Below, in pieces: positions 25,476 through 33,591 of a stretch of 64,000 nucleotides of DNA. The stretch's first letter is position 1, and every line of letters begins with the position of its first letter. Source of the DNA: CAUVKI01 sp963552605. GTDB lineage: Bacteria > Bacillota > Clostridia > Tissierellales > Peptoniphilaceae. Position numbers and translations under genes: made by a program. The DNA is taken from the NCBI GenBank assembly GCA_963552605.1, contig CAUVKI010000007.1, forward strand, positions 8,547-72,546, in the 5' to 3' direction. The notes beneath the pieces are model-generated. The model did no database searches and was not told the DNA's origin. It worked only from the letters and a program-made list of their open reading frames with translations.

Positions 25476-25504
25476 TTGCATTTTTTATTTTAATTGTGTA
25501 AAAT
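25476..25504 (+). promoter_or_regulatory. Promoter of the tRNA-Pro genes
   Basis: TTGCAT (25476-25481) and TAAAAT (25499-25504) with a 17-bp A/T-rich spacer, about 40 bp upstream of the first tRNA. An A-tract just upstream resembles an UP element. Confidence 0.75.
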
Positions 25505-25542
25505 GTCGTTCGTCGCCGAGCGAATAGGGTGACGAATTAAGT

Positions 25543-25615
25543 CGGGGTGTGGCGCAGTTGGAAGCGTGCATGGTTAGGGACCATGAGGCCGGAGGTTCGA
25601 ACCCTCTCACTCCGA
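25543..25615 (+). tRNA. tRNA-Pro (anticodon AGG)
   Basis: It folds as a complete 73-nt cloverleaf: acceptor CGGGGTG/CACTCCG, D stem GCGC/GCGT, anticodon stem CATGG/CCATG with loop TTAGGGA, and T arm GGAGG-TTCGAAC-CCTCT with discriminator A. The anticodon at 34-36 is AGG, reading CCU. CCA is not encoded. It is very similar to the tRNA-Pro(CGG) exactly 100 bp downstream and probably arose from it. Adenosine at position 34 is unusual in bacteria outside tRNA-Arg(ACG). Confidence 0.9.
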
Positions 25616-25642
25616 TTTTTTTATTAAATCAATAATTAATTT

Positions 25643-25715
25643 CGGGGTGTAGCGCAGTTGGTAGCGCGCGTGGTTCGGGACCACGAGGTCGGGGGTTCAA
25701 GTCCTCTCACTCCGA
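25643..25715 (+). tRNA. tRNA-Pro (anticodon CGG)
   Basis: A 73-nt cloverleaf: acceptor CGGGGTG/CACTCCG, D stem GCGC/GCGC, anticodon stem CGTGG/CCACG with loop TTCGGGA, and T arm GGGGG-TTCAAGT-CCTCT. The anticodon is CGG, reading CCG. CCA is not encoded. A run of nine T follows directly and may end the two-tRNA transcript. Confidence 0.95.
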
Positions 25716-25871
25716 TTTTTTTTTGCTCTTAAATCATATATTAAGGTTATTTGAAGGCATTGGGAGATGTGAAATACACTCTCAAAGCGTTCATACTTTC
25801 TTAAGCGGTAATCAGAAGTGTTGTGACTTTTGTAGGGGAAATTGGGTGGATATTTACATCTAAAAATTTTT

Positions 25872-25899
25872 TTGTTTTTTCCAATGCTTGTGTTAGAAT
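25872..25899 (+). promoter_or_regulatory. Promoter of the nitroreductase-family gene
   Basis: TTGTTT (25872-25877), 16-bp spacer, TAGAAT (25894-25899) with an extended TGT just before the -10. It lies 31 bp upstream of the chosen start. Confidence 0.55.
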
Positions 25900-25929
25900 A
25901 TAGAAAATTTGAAAAGGGGAGTGGTCTGT

Positions 25930-26730
25930 GTGTTGGTGAAAGATTTCCTGAAAGAAAGAAAATCTTCAAGAGAGTTTCGGGAAAAAAATCTCGCTTCGGA
26001 CAAATTGATTGAAGTTGAAAGAGAACTTATTAAGGCATCAAAAAAAATCGACGGTAAGATTGGGCTCAGATTGATCCTTGACGGAGAAAGCATTTTTGAG
26101 GAGCTAAACGGTTATGCGGGATATTCGGGCGTGATGATAAAGAGTCCTCACTATGTGTCAGTTATGGATTTTACCAAATCCCCCGGCGAGAAACCTTTGC
26201 TTGCAATCGGAATGGAGGAGTGTGTATCGGCACTTAGTAAATTGGATCTTGCAAGCTGTTATATCACTCTCTCAGATGTGCCTTCCGACATAATGAAAAA
26301 AGTTTTCGGAATTCACGGCGACAGAGTGCCATATTTGATAGCATTCGGAGAGGCGAAGTCGGGTTTTTTGAACTTGGAGAATCCGACCAACTCAAGGTTG
26401 GAGATTTCCGAGATTGTCTTTAAAGACGAAAAAGGCACTCCGGTTGAACAGGAAGAACTTAAGCAGAGAGCCTTGGACGAGGTTTTCTACTATGTGGATC
26501 TTGCACCCTCATATAAGAATTTGCAGCCTTGGAGGTTTATTGTTAAGGACTCGGAGGTGGTGCTGATGACCAAGAAATCTGAAATTCACTCTTCCACTTA
26601 TGTTGATTTGGGTATAGCTATGTATTATTTTGAGAAACTTGCGGAATTGGCAGGACATAGAGGAAAATGGAAACTTTCCGAGGGGGAAATTCTTGGTGAT
26701 TATGAGGTGATCGCCCGATATAATTTGTAA
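25930..26730 (+). CDS. Nitroreductase-family protein (TM1586-like)
   Basis: A 266-residue flavin-fold protein made of two half-domains, as in the putative nitroreductase TM1586 group: KDFLKERKSSREFREK at the start is the R-S-R flavin phosphate motif, and LAPSYKNLQPWRFIV (about residue 195) is the second nitroreductase-type motif. The substrate is unknown. Start choice is between GTG 25930, TTG 25933 and GTG 25936, with AAAAGGGGAG upstream; 25930 has 8-bp spacing. It precedes the degenerate ATPase gene by 24 bp, probably in the same transcript. Confidence 0.75.
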   Translation: MLVKDFLKERKSSREFREKNLASDKLIEVERELIKASKKIDGKIGLRLILDGESIFEELNGYAGYSGVMIKSPHYVSVMDFTKSPGEKPLLAIGMEECVSALSKLDLASCYITLSDVPSDIMKKVFGIHGDRVPYLIAFGEAKSGFLNLENPTNSRLEISEIVFKDEKGTPVEQEELKQRALDEVFYYVDLAPSYKNLQPWRFIVKDSEVVLMTKKSEIHSSTYVDLGIAMYYFEKLAELAGHRGKWKLSEGEILGDYEVIARYNL

Positions 26731-26754
26731 TTTTCAATAAATCAGGAGCATAAT

Positions 26755-28320
26755 ATGACCGTACGAAAGAATAGGCAGCGAAAAAAAAGAGAAAAAATAA
26801 AAGGCTCTGATATAGAGCGTATGTTTTTATTATTTGCATCTCTAAGTTCTATGCTTATTCTTTTTGCAGGTCATTTTTTTGTGTCGGAAGAGGAGTCTCG
26901 TGTTGCCGTCTGTACGGGTGCGCTGGTTATGAGCGGAATTTGGATTGCATATGATTTTTCTGTGGGAGTTGTGAAAACTCCAAAGAATTTGGAAGCTTTG
27001 TGGGTGATTATTTCATCGGCAATTCTTCTTCTTTTGGACGATTGGTGGGAAACCGCAATTATGTGTATCCTTTTTTTGTTTATAAGACTTCTCGTTTTAT
27101 TTGCGGTCAATGATTTTAAAAAATCAGGTGTGAAATTCGGACTTTCTCCCTCCGATTTTAAAGGCGTATGTGAGCAGTGGGTTAAACTTGCAAATTTACT
27201 TATTATCCCCATGGCGATAATTTTAGGCGCAGTTTCGTTTTTCCTCAACAAAGAAGAGCCGAAAGCGGGTGCATATTCATTGGCTCTTGCGTTTTTGGCT
27301 CTTTCTCCTTTCCGTTTTTGCGATTTGCTCTCATTCTTATCTTATTTTTCAATGATAAGACTCACGAAAAAAGGCATATATCTTTCATCGTATAAAAAGC
27401 TCAACCTAAAACATTTTGATGCGATTTTGATGGAAGATGAGGGCGTTTTGACGGACGGCAAATACGAAGTCTCTGCTATTGTTCCGCTCTTGGATTATAC
27501 GAAGGAAGAGCTTATTGAGCTTTCAGCTTATGCGTTTTATAATTCGGAAAATCCGGACAGAGAGTGTTTTATAAATGCCTATGGAAAAAAGATAGCACCG
27601 GAATATATAACGGATTTTTCGGAAGATGAGAAGTTGGGAGTATCACTAACTCTTGCAGATGACAATTATCGCATAGGAAGAATAACTCTTATGCACCACA
27701 TAAGAAAGAGATCTTTGGAGCCTGACAGCGCTCAAATAGTCTACTATATTCTGAAAAACGGAGAACAAATCGGAACGATAGAGCTTATAAGCCATATGAG
27801 TGGAGATTTGACCAATACGGTTGAGCGGCTCAAGTCAAATTATGCGGACAGGTTGATTTGCTTTTTAGGAAGAAATTCGGGGCTTACCAAGCGTGTGTGC
27901 GCGGGATTGGGTATTGAAACATTGTCGGTAAATGACAAACAGGATTGCATAAAACTTTTAGAGCAGGAAAGCGTAGGCGATTTGCTCTATATAAACGGTT
28001 CCGATTTGTCGGAGGCGTGTGATGTGTCGAAATTTTCAAGGACCGTTTCCGCACGCATAGGCAAAAGTTTGGATCAAACCGAAGACTATGACGCTTGGAT
28101 TCCCGACGGTTCACTTGATTTGGTGCATATTTGGATTGAGGAGGGAAACAGATATTCCTCCGCAATCAAGCGAAGTATAATTTTATTTATTGTAATAAAG
28201 ATAGCTATGGCGGTGCTCGTTATGACGGGAGTTGCAAAAGCCGCTTTGATTTTGGGGTTTGAGATATTGTTTTTGTCGGGATTTTTAATAACGCTGAAGG
28301 TGATTTTTAAGGATATATAA
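26755..28320 (+). CDS. Degenerate P1B-type ATPase relative lacking the catalytic aspartate
   Basis: The 521-residue membrane protein follows the P1B heavy-metal ATPase layout but without its chemistry. SPFRFCDLL (184-192) occupies the place of the CPC membrane motif. RLTKKGIYLSSYKKLNLKHF then leads to MEDEGVLTDGKYEV (226-239), aligned with FDKTGTLTEGKPEV, so E227 replaces the phosphorylated Asp and the DKTGT motif is lost. The hinge GDGxNDxxAL reads as INGSDLSEACDV (413-424). DGSLDLVHIWIEEGNRYSSAIKRSI and two final membrane helices match the normal C-terminus. The actuator domain with TGE is absent. About six to eight membrane segments remain. It cannot pump by the known mechanism; a sensing, scaffolding or regulatory role is inference. 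It is 2 bp from the TPR gene. Confidence 0.8.
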   Translation: MTVRKNRQRKKREKIKGSDIERMFLLFASLSSMLILFAGHFFVSEEESRVAVCTGALVMSGIWIAYDFSVGVVKTPKNLEALWVIISSAILLLLDDWWETAIMCILFLFIRLLVLFAVNDFKKSGVKFGLSPSDFKGVCEQWVKLANLLIIPMAIILGAVSFFLNKEEPKAGAYSLALAFLALSPFRFCDLLSFLSYFSMIRLTKKGIYLSSYKKLNLKHFDAILMEDEGVLTDGKYEVSAIVPLLDYTKEELIELSAYAFYNSENPDRECFINAYGKKIAPEYITDFSEDEKLGVSLTLADDNYRIGRITLMHHIRKRSLEPDSAQIVYYILKNGEQIGTIELISHMSGDLTNTVERLKSNYADRLICFLGRNSGLTKRVCAGLGIETLSVNDKQDCIKLLEQESVGDLLYINGSDLSEACDVSKFSRTVSARIGKSLDQTEDYDAWIPDGSLDLVHIWIEEGNRYSSAIKRSIILFIVIKIAMAVLVMTGVAKAALILGFEILFLSGFLITLKVIFKDI

Positions 28321-28321
28321 A

Positions 28322-29224
28322 ATGGCTGTAAATTCTAAATTATTTAATTATTTGATGCTTGCGAAAAATTCAGGTTCCGCTGACAAGGCGTTTGCTTTTC
28401 TTTTAAGAGCCTTGCAGTTTTCAAATACTCTTGAAGAGAAGGGCAAGGTTTATAGGGAACTTTTGCCCATTTACTTTGAAAGAGAAGATTATAAAAAGGT
28501 GTCGGACTTGATTTACGAACTTAAGAAAAACGGGGTTGAAATTTCCACCACGCACTATTTTCAAGGACTTTTGATGGAAAATACGGGAAAGTATAGAAAA
28601 GCCGAGAGCGAGTATATGTCGGCTATTCAGTCCGACCCTTCAAATTCCGCTCCCTATTATTCTTTGGGGTGTCTTTATGACCAGTTGGGATATTCGGATC
28701 GTGCTTTGGGATATTACATAAAGTATGTGGAGAGGTTAAGAGACGAGGGGTATGATGATCCCTCCGCTCTAAACGATATCGCTTTGATATATTTGGATCG
28801 TGTCAATCCCAAAAAGGCAAAGTATTATCTTGATGAGAGCTTGAGAGCCGATCCGTCGTTTTTCAGTGCGCATTATAGTTATGGAGTGTATTGGGAGGAA
28901 GTCGGAGACGATGATAATGCTCTTGAGGAATACAAAAAGGCCGTGATTTTGAATAAAAAATTCGTTCCGGCTTATTTGAACCAAGCCAATATATATATGT
29001 GGAGAGATGATTATCATAATGCCTTAAAAACTTTAGATGAAGGACTTTCGGAAAATTACAACAGCGACCTTTTTTATAGAAGGGCTGCCTGTCGCATAAA
29101 AATGGGAGATGAAGCCGGAGCGACAGAAGATTTGCGGGAGGCTATAAATATAAGTCCCGCTTTGATTACCGAAGCTTCAAAAAACAAGGATTTTGAAAAA
29201 ATCGATTTCACAAAGTTTTTTTAG
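28322..29224 (+). CDS. TPR-repeat protein
   Basis: A 300-residue soluble protein made of tetratricopeptide repeats, for example HYFQGLLMENTGKYRKAESEY, APYYSLGCLYDQLGYSDRAL, AHYSYGVYWEEVGDDDNALEEY and AYLNQANIYMWRDDYHNALKTL, i.e. at least six helical pairs. TPR arrays mediate protein-protein contacts. The gene starts 2 bp after the pseudo-ATPase and ends 12 bp before map. Its tight coupling to the pseudo-ATPase hints that the two act together, but this is inference. Confidence 0.88.
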   Translation: MAVNSKLFNYLMLAKNSGSADKAFAFLLRALQFSNTLEEKGKVYRELLPIYFEREDYKKVSDLIYELKKNGVEISTTHYFQGLLMENTGKYRKAESEYMSAIQSDPSNSAPYYSLGCLYDQLGYSDRALGYYIKYVERLRDEGYDDPSALNDIALIYLDRVNPKKAKYYLDESLRADPSFFSAHYSYGVYWEEVGDDDNALEEYKKAVILNKKFVPAYLNQANIYMWRDDYHNALKTLDEGLSENYNSDLFYRRAACRIKMGDEAGATEDLREAINISPALITEASKNKDFEKIDFTKFF

Positions 29225-29235
29225 GGAGGACTGTT

Positions 29236-29997
29236 ATGATTTTTATTAAAAGTTCAAAAGAGATTGCCAAGATGAGAGAGGCAGGAAAGATTTTAGCGTC
29301 GGTTTATATGGAATTAAAAAAACGCATAAGACCCGGAATTACCACTATGCAGATAAATGATTTTGTCGAGAAATATCTTAAGCACCACAGAGCAATCCCG
29401 GAGCAAAAAGGTTATCACGGTTTTCCCTATGCCATATGCGCATCTTCCAATGACGAAATTTGCCACGGCTTTCCCTCAAGACGAAGGGTAGAGGAGGGAG
29501 ATGTGCTTAAGATAGATATGGTTGTGAATTATAACGGCTGGCTTGCGGACTCCGCCAGAACTTTTTTGGTGGGGGAAGTGTCCGAAGAGGCGAAAAAATT
29601 GGTTCAGGTCACAAAAAAAGCTATGTTTTTGGGGATAGAGCAGGCAATTTCGGGAAACCGTCTGGGAGATGTGGGGTGTGCGATCCAAACTTATGTAGAG
29701 GGTTTGGGATATTCTGTCGTAAGAGATTTTACGGGGCACGGGATAGGCAGGCTTATACACGAGGATCCGCAAGTAGATCATGTGGGAAAAAAAGGCAGAG
29801 GACAGAGAATAACGGAAGGAATGGTTTTTACGGTGGAACCGATGATAAATCAAGGGGATTATCATACAAAAATTGACGCAAACGGCTGGACCGCACGCAC
29901 GATTGACGGAAAGCTCTCAGCTCAGTTCGAGCATACCATCGCCATAACGGAAAACGGCACCGTAATTTTGACCGATTTGGAGGGGCTTGATGACTAG
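29236..29997 (+). CDS. map: Methionine aminopeptidase, type I
   Basis: It removes the initiator methionine from nascent proteins. The 253-residue protein has the pita-bread fold signatures: YHGFPYAICASSNDEICHGFP, first metal Asp in KIDMVVNYNGWLADSARTF (two Asp), His in FTGHGIGRLIHEDP, Glu in FTVEPMI and the last Glu in FEHTIAITENG. TAGGGAGG precedes ATG 29236. It overlaps hisS by 8 bp, so map and hisS are coupled. Confidence 0.95.
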   Translation: MIFIKSSKEIAKMREAGKILASVYMELKKRIRPGITTMQINDFVEKYLKHHRAIPEQKGYHGFPYAICASSNDEICHGFPSRRRVEEGDVLKIDMVVNYNGWLADSARTFLVGEVSEEAKKLVQVTKKAMFLGIEQAISGNRLGDVGCAIQTYVEGLGYSVVRDFTGHGIGRLIHEDPQVDHVGKKGRGQRITEGMVFTVEPMINQGDYHTKIDANGWTARTIDGKLSAQFEHTIAITENGTVILTDLEGLDD

Positions 29998-31300
29998 GAT
30001 AAAACCCTCCGTTCTTGCAGGTTTTATGGAACTTAGTCCGAAAGAACAGATAGCTTTTAATGAGCTTAAGGATATTATAAAGAATGTTTACGAGTCTTTC
30101 GGATTTTTGCCCATAGATACACCCGTCATAGAAAAGTCGGAAGTTCTTTTAGCTAAAGGTGCGGGGGAAACCGAAAAGCAGATTTATCGCTTTGAAAAGG
30201 GAGATACGGATATGGCTCTTAGGTTTGACTTGACAGTTCCCCTTGCAAGGTATACGGCTCAACATTTTTCAGAGCTCAATTTTCCATTCAAACGCTACCA
30301 AATCGGGAAAGTGTATCGTGGAGAACGAAATCAAAAAGGAAGGTTTCGGGAGTTCTATCAATGCGATGTGGACATTATAGGAAATGAAAAGCTCGCAATT
30401 GGAAATGATGCCGAAATGCCTGCAATAATCTATGAGATTTTCAGTCGTTTTAACTTTGGCGCTTTTACCGTAAAGGTAAATAACCGAAAGCTCCTTTCAG
30501 GTTTTTATAAATCTCTCTCCATAGAGGATCCGAGTGCCGTTATTCGCATTGTGGATAAGCTTGAAAAGATTGGACTTGAGAAAGTCAAGGAGGAGTTGAA
30601 AAATCTCGGACTTTCCGAGAGCGTTATAAGTCAGATTATTTCTCATATATCACTTTCGGGCACGAATGAAGAAATTATTTCCGCTCTTAAGGATAAAAAT
30701 ATAGAGAATGAAATTTTCAATCAGGGGCTTTCGGAGATGGAGGAGTTTCTTTCTCTCATTCCCTCGCACGGAGTGCCGAAGGGAATTGTGAAGTTGGATA
30801 TGGCTCTTTCCCGAGGTTTGGATTATTATACCGGAACCATATATGAAACCGTTTTGAACGACTTTCCCGAGGTTGGAAGTGTTTGTGGCGGAGGGAGATA
30901 TGATAATCTTGCGGAGTATTATACTGAAAAGAGTTTGCCGGGGGTGGGGATTTCAATAGGACTTACCAGACTTTTTTATAAGTTGAACGAGGCGGGACTT
31001 CTTCTTGCAAAGGAAAGTCATTCTGCAAGGGCTTTGATATTGCCTATGAAGGGCTTTGAAAAGGAATGCAATGTTTTGGCAAATGATTTGAGAAAAGAGG
31101 GTGTTTCCGTTCAGACGGATTATGAACTCGGAAAGCTCGGAAAGAAATTTGCCTATGCGGATAAATCGGGTATTCCCTTTGTGATTGTAGTGGGAGAGGA
31201 AGAAGTCAAAAATTCCCGCTATACCGTAAAAAAACTTTCAGAGAGCGAGCAGATTATTGTTGACAGAAAAGGATTATCGGATTTGTTGAGGAATAGATGA
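29990..31300 (+). CDS. hisS: Histidine--tRNA ligase
   Basis: A class II synthetase of 436 residues. Motif 2 is KVYRGERNQKGRFREFYQCD, histidine-binding motifs are GGGRYDNL and SRGLDYYTGTIYE, and motif 3 lies at GVGISIGLTRL. The C-terminal anticodon domain (ARALILPMKGFEKECN onwards) distinguishes it from the paralogue HisZ. ATG 29990 is preceded by GGAGGGG and lies within the end of map. A T-box leader is not expected inside the operon and none is seen. The stop overlaps the first pyrE ATG. Confidence 0.93.
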   Translation: MTRIKPSVLAGFMELSPKEQIAFNELKDIIKNVYESFGFLPIDTPVIEKSEVLLAKGAGETEKQIYRFEKGDTDMALRFDLTVPLARYTAQHFSELNFPFKRYQIGKVYRGERNQKGRFREFYQCDVDIIGNEKLAIGNDAEMPAIIYEIFSRFNFGAFTVKVNNRKLLSGFYKSLSIEDPSAVIRIVDKLEKIGLEKVKEELKNLGLSESVISQIISHISLSGTNEEIISALKDKNIENEIFNQGLSEMEEFLSLIPSHGVPKGIVKLDMALSRGLDYYTGTIYETVLNDFPEVGSVCGGGRYDNLAEYYTEKSLPGVGISIGLTRLFYKLNEAGLLLAKESHSARALILPMKGFEKECNVLANDLRKEGVSVQTDYELGKLGKKFAYADKSGIPFVIVVGEEEVKNSRYTVKKLSESEQIIVDRKGLSDLLRNR

Positions 31301-31938
31301 TGATGAAAATTTCAAAACTTTTGGTTGAGGAGGGAGTGCTCACCTTTGGAGATTTCACTCTCAAGAGCGGTAGAAAAGCTCCTTATTTTCTAAATTTCGG
31401 AAATATAAAGACGGGAAAATCCATATCGGAGCTTTCGGATTTTTATTCAGAGATTTTAATTAAAAACGTAGATCTTAAAAATCGAATACTTTTCGGACCT
31501 GCGTATAAGGGAATACCCCTCGTTGTGGCGGTGGCTTTTTCTTTAATCGGGAAGGGATTTAATGTTCCGTTTTGCTATAACCGAAAGGAAGCGAAAGACC
31601 ACGGAGAAAGAGGAAGCCTTGTGGGAGCCGTTCCGAAAGCGGGAGATAAGATAACCGTCATAGAAGATGTGATGACCGCAGGTACAGCTCTTAGGGAAAC
31701 CATGAAGCTTGAGGGATTTGAAGAGTCGGTGGACAGCTGTATAATTGCAGTGGACAGAATGGAGCGGGGAAAGAGTAAGGAATCAGCCGTTAGAGAGATG
31801 GAAAGAGAATTCGGAATAAAAATATATTCGATTTCGAATATTAGAGATATAGTTGATGACCTTTACGAGTCGGGGCAAATTCAAATTCAAACAAAGAGTG
31901 GAATTGAGGACTATTTGAAAGAGTTTAGAGGGGAATGA
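31297..31938 (+). CDS. pyrE: Orotate phosphoribosyltransferase
   Basis: It forms OMP from orotate and PRPP in pyrimidine synthesis. The product is 211-213 residues, depending on which of three consecutive ATG codons (31297, 31300, 31303) is used; TGAGGAA is best spaced for the first two. LKSGRKAPYFLNFGNIKTG is the orotate/PRPP entry and KITVIEDVMTAGTALRE is the PRPP-binding motif. It overlaps hisS by 4 bp. A terminator follows 10 bp after the stop, closing the map-hisS-pyrE transcript. Confidence 0.92.
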   Translation: MMMKISKLLVEEGVLTFGDFTLKSGRKAPYFLNFGNIKTGKSISELSDFYSEILIKNVDLKNRILFGPAYKGIPLVVAVAFSLIGKGFNVPFCYNRKEAKDHGERGSLVGAVPKAGDKITVIEDVMTAGTALRETMKLEGFEESVDSCIIAVDRMERGKSKESAVREMEREFGIKIYSISNIRDIVDDLYESGQIQIQTKSGIEDYLKEFRGE

Positions 31939-31947
31939 TTTGTTTTT

Positions 31948-31981
31948 ATCCTCGACGAGCTGAGCTTGTCGGGGATTTTTT
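31948..31981 (+). terminator. Terminator after pyrE
   Basis: ATCCTCGACGAGC and GCTTGTCGGGGAT form a 13-bp stem with two G-U pairs around TGA, then six T. It lies between pyrE and the esterase start, which excludes an upstream in-frame start for the esterase. Confidence 0.85.
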
Positions 31982-32000
31982 GTTGCAAGGGGAGTTGTGT

Positions 32001-32912
32001 ATGAAAGAGATATTAAAACGCTTGTTGAAATTTTATTCCAGCAAAGAAATAGACATAACTGAAGAATATGAAAAAATCAGAAAGTTTCAGGGGATTATTT
32101 CTATGAATATCGAAATTGAAGAAAGAAATAAAGATAGGATTTTGCCTGTGGGAGAGGGAATAAGGGTGAGACTTTTTGAGCCGGAGAAAATGGAATCGGA
32201 AGAAGTTATCTGCTATTTTCACGGCGGAGGTTGGGTTATAGGGAGCATTGATTATTTCGCTCAGGCTTGTATGAATATAACAAAGGCTACGGCAAGAAGA
32301 GTGATTTCCGTAGATTACAGACTTGCACCCGAAAATCCTTTTCCCGCAGGTTTTGATGATTGCTTTAATGCGGTTGAGGCTATCTTGGGGGGGAGTGTGT
32401 TGAAAACCTCTCCTGAGCATTTAATTCTGATGGGAGATAGTGCGGGGGGGAATATTGCCGCCGCCATTTCATTGAAAGTCAGAAATTTGAAAAAGCCCTT
32501 GCCGAAAGCACAGGTGCTTTTTTATCCGGTGCTTTACTGGGATCACTCCGAAAATTCGCCGTTTCCGTCCGCAATTGAGAACGGATTTGATTACGGACTT
32601 ACGTCAAAAAACGTGGACGAATACTATTCCCTTTATGTAAAAAAGGAGGAGGACAGAAAAAATCCCTATGCTGCCCCGCTTATGGCAGAGGATTTTTCAA
32701 ATCAGCCTCCCACCCTGATTATCACCTCGGAGTTTGATCCCCTAAGAGATGAGGGGGAGGCATATGGGGAGAGGCTTAGAAGTGCGGGAGGATTGGTGCG
32801 GGTTGAAAGAATGAAGGACGCCGTGCACGGATTTATAAATTTTCCATGGCTCTTCTCCGCCGTCAAGGAGTCGCTCACAATAGTGAGAGAATTTTTGGAC
32901 GGATTGAATTGA
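32001..32912 (+). CDS. Alpha/beta hydrolase, HSL-family esterase
   Basis: A 303-residue esterase/lipase of the hormone-sensitive lipase group. The oxyanion motif is CYFHGGGWVIG (about residues 71-81), the nucleophile is in GDSAGGNIAAA (about 150), the acid in SEFDPLRDEGE and the base in DAVHGFINF. ATG 32001 follows AAGGGGAG and lies after the pyrE terminator. It converges on the minus-strand DUF6320-like and acetyltransferase-like genes with only 2 bp between stops. I recall hydrolases of this kind near such pairs in other Firmicutes, so a shared pathway is possible. The natural ester is unknown. Confidence 0.88.
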   Translation: MKEILKRLLKFYSSKEIDITEEYEKIRKFQGIISMNIEIEERNKDRILPVGEGIRVRLFEPEKMESEEVICYFHGGGWVIGSIDYFAQACMNITKATARRVISVDYRLAPENPFPAGFDDCFNAVEAILGGSVLKTSPEHLILMGDSAGGNIAAAISLKVRNLKKPLPKAQVLFYPVLYWDHSENSPFPSAIENGFDYGLTSKNVDEYYSLYVKKEEDRKNPYAAPLMAEDFSNQPPTLIITSEFDPLRDEGEAYGERLRSAGGLVRVERMKDAVHGFINFPWLFSAVKESLTIVREFLDGLN

Positions 32913-32914
32913 AA

Positions 32915-33577
32915 TCACAGGGACATTTTCTTTTTAATCTCTTCCAAAATTATTTCCCCGTAAAAAATGGCTATTCCCGAAATCGCAATTACGGAAGTCC
33001 CCACGCATAAGACCGAGGGGATAGGATTTTCGGTGAGTTTCATAAGCAGAAACAGAAACGGTAAAAGCCCGCTAAAGCCCGCAATTAAAAGATAGATTAA
33101 AAAATCTACGGGTTTTGAGCGGGTTATTTTTGCCGCCACAAACATTGCAATCAATGCCGAAATATTTAAAATTGGAATTGCATAGCTTATTGACCACCCC
33201 CTATAGTCGGTGGCGAAATCCCATATCACAAAGAGAGCTGAAAAAGTTAAAATCTGATTAAGAAAACTTTTTATAATGCTCCTCCTCTTTTGTAGCATAC
33301 TTATGAGCACAATCCACATCGTGGCTATTATGCAAAGAGAAAAAAGAACCGCCCTTAGGGATATTTTTATTATATATCCCGCAGAAATTAAAATCACCGC
33401 AATTATCACCGAGATGAACATAAGGAGCTTTATTCCCTTTTGAGAGGAATATCTGAGAGGAATTATCGGGTAGGCATAATCCTCACTTCCCTCGGTTTCC
33501 TCGGAAATTCTATAACAAAGCGGGCAACGGTTATCGGGTGAGGAAAAATTCACCTTGCAATGACTGCATTTTTTCAT
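32915..33577 (-). CDS. Zinc-ribbon membrane protein (DUF6320-like)
   Basis: The 220-residue product begins MKKCSHCKVNFSSPDNRCPLC, a CxxC...CxxC zinc ribbon on the cytoplasmic side, followed by a short linker (YPIIPLRYSSQKGIK) and about six to seven hydrophobic segments. This arrangement fits my memory of DUF6320, found beside alcohol acetyltransferases. The start is 15 bp after the acetyltransferase stop, so the two are cotranscribed. Function unknown. Confidence 0.7.
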   Translation of the reverse strand: MKKCSHCKVNFSSPDNRCPLCYRISEETEGSEDYAYPIIPLRYSSQKGIKLLMFISVIIAVILISAGYIIKISLRAVLFSLCIIATMWIVLISMLQKRRSIIKSFLNQILTFSALFVIWDFATDYRGWSISYAIPILNISALIAMFVAAKITRSKPVDFLIYLLIAGFSGLLPFLFLLMKLTENPIPSVLCVGTSVIAISGIAIFYGEIILEEIKKKMSL

Positions 33578-33591
33578 ACTTCATCTCCCAT

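Noticed and set aside
25286..25501. A 71-codon plus-strand ORF before the tRNA-Pro genes
   Set aside because: It begins inside the terminator hairpin, has no ribosome site, includes the tRNA promoter and has no recognisable protein features.
25543..25715. The 100-bp periodic repeat as a short CRISPR-like or mobile repeat
   Set aside because: Both repeats fold as complete tRNAs; the periodicity is a tRNA gene duplication.
29987..31300. HisZ (regulatory paralogue) as the identity of the histidyl synthetase
   Set aside because: The C-terminal anticodon-binding domain and all class II motifs are present and no histidine biosynthesis genes are nearby.
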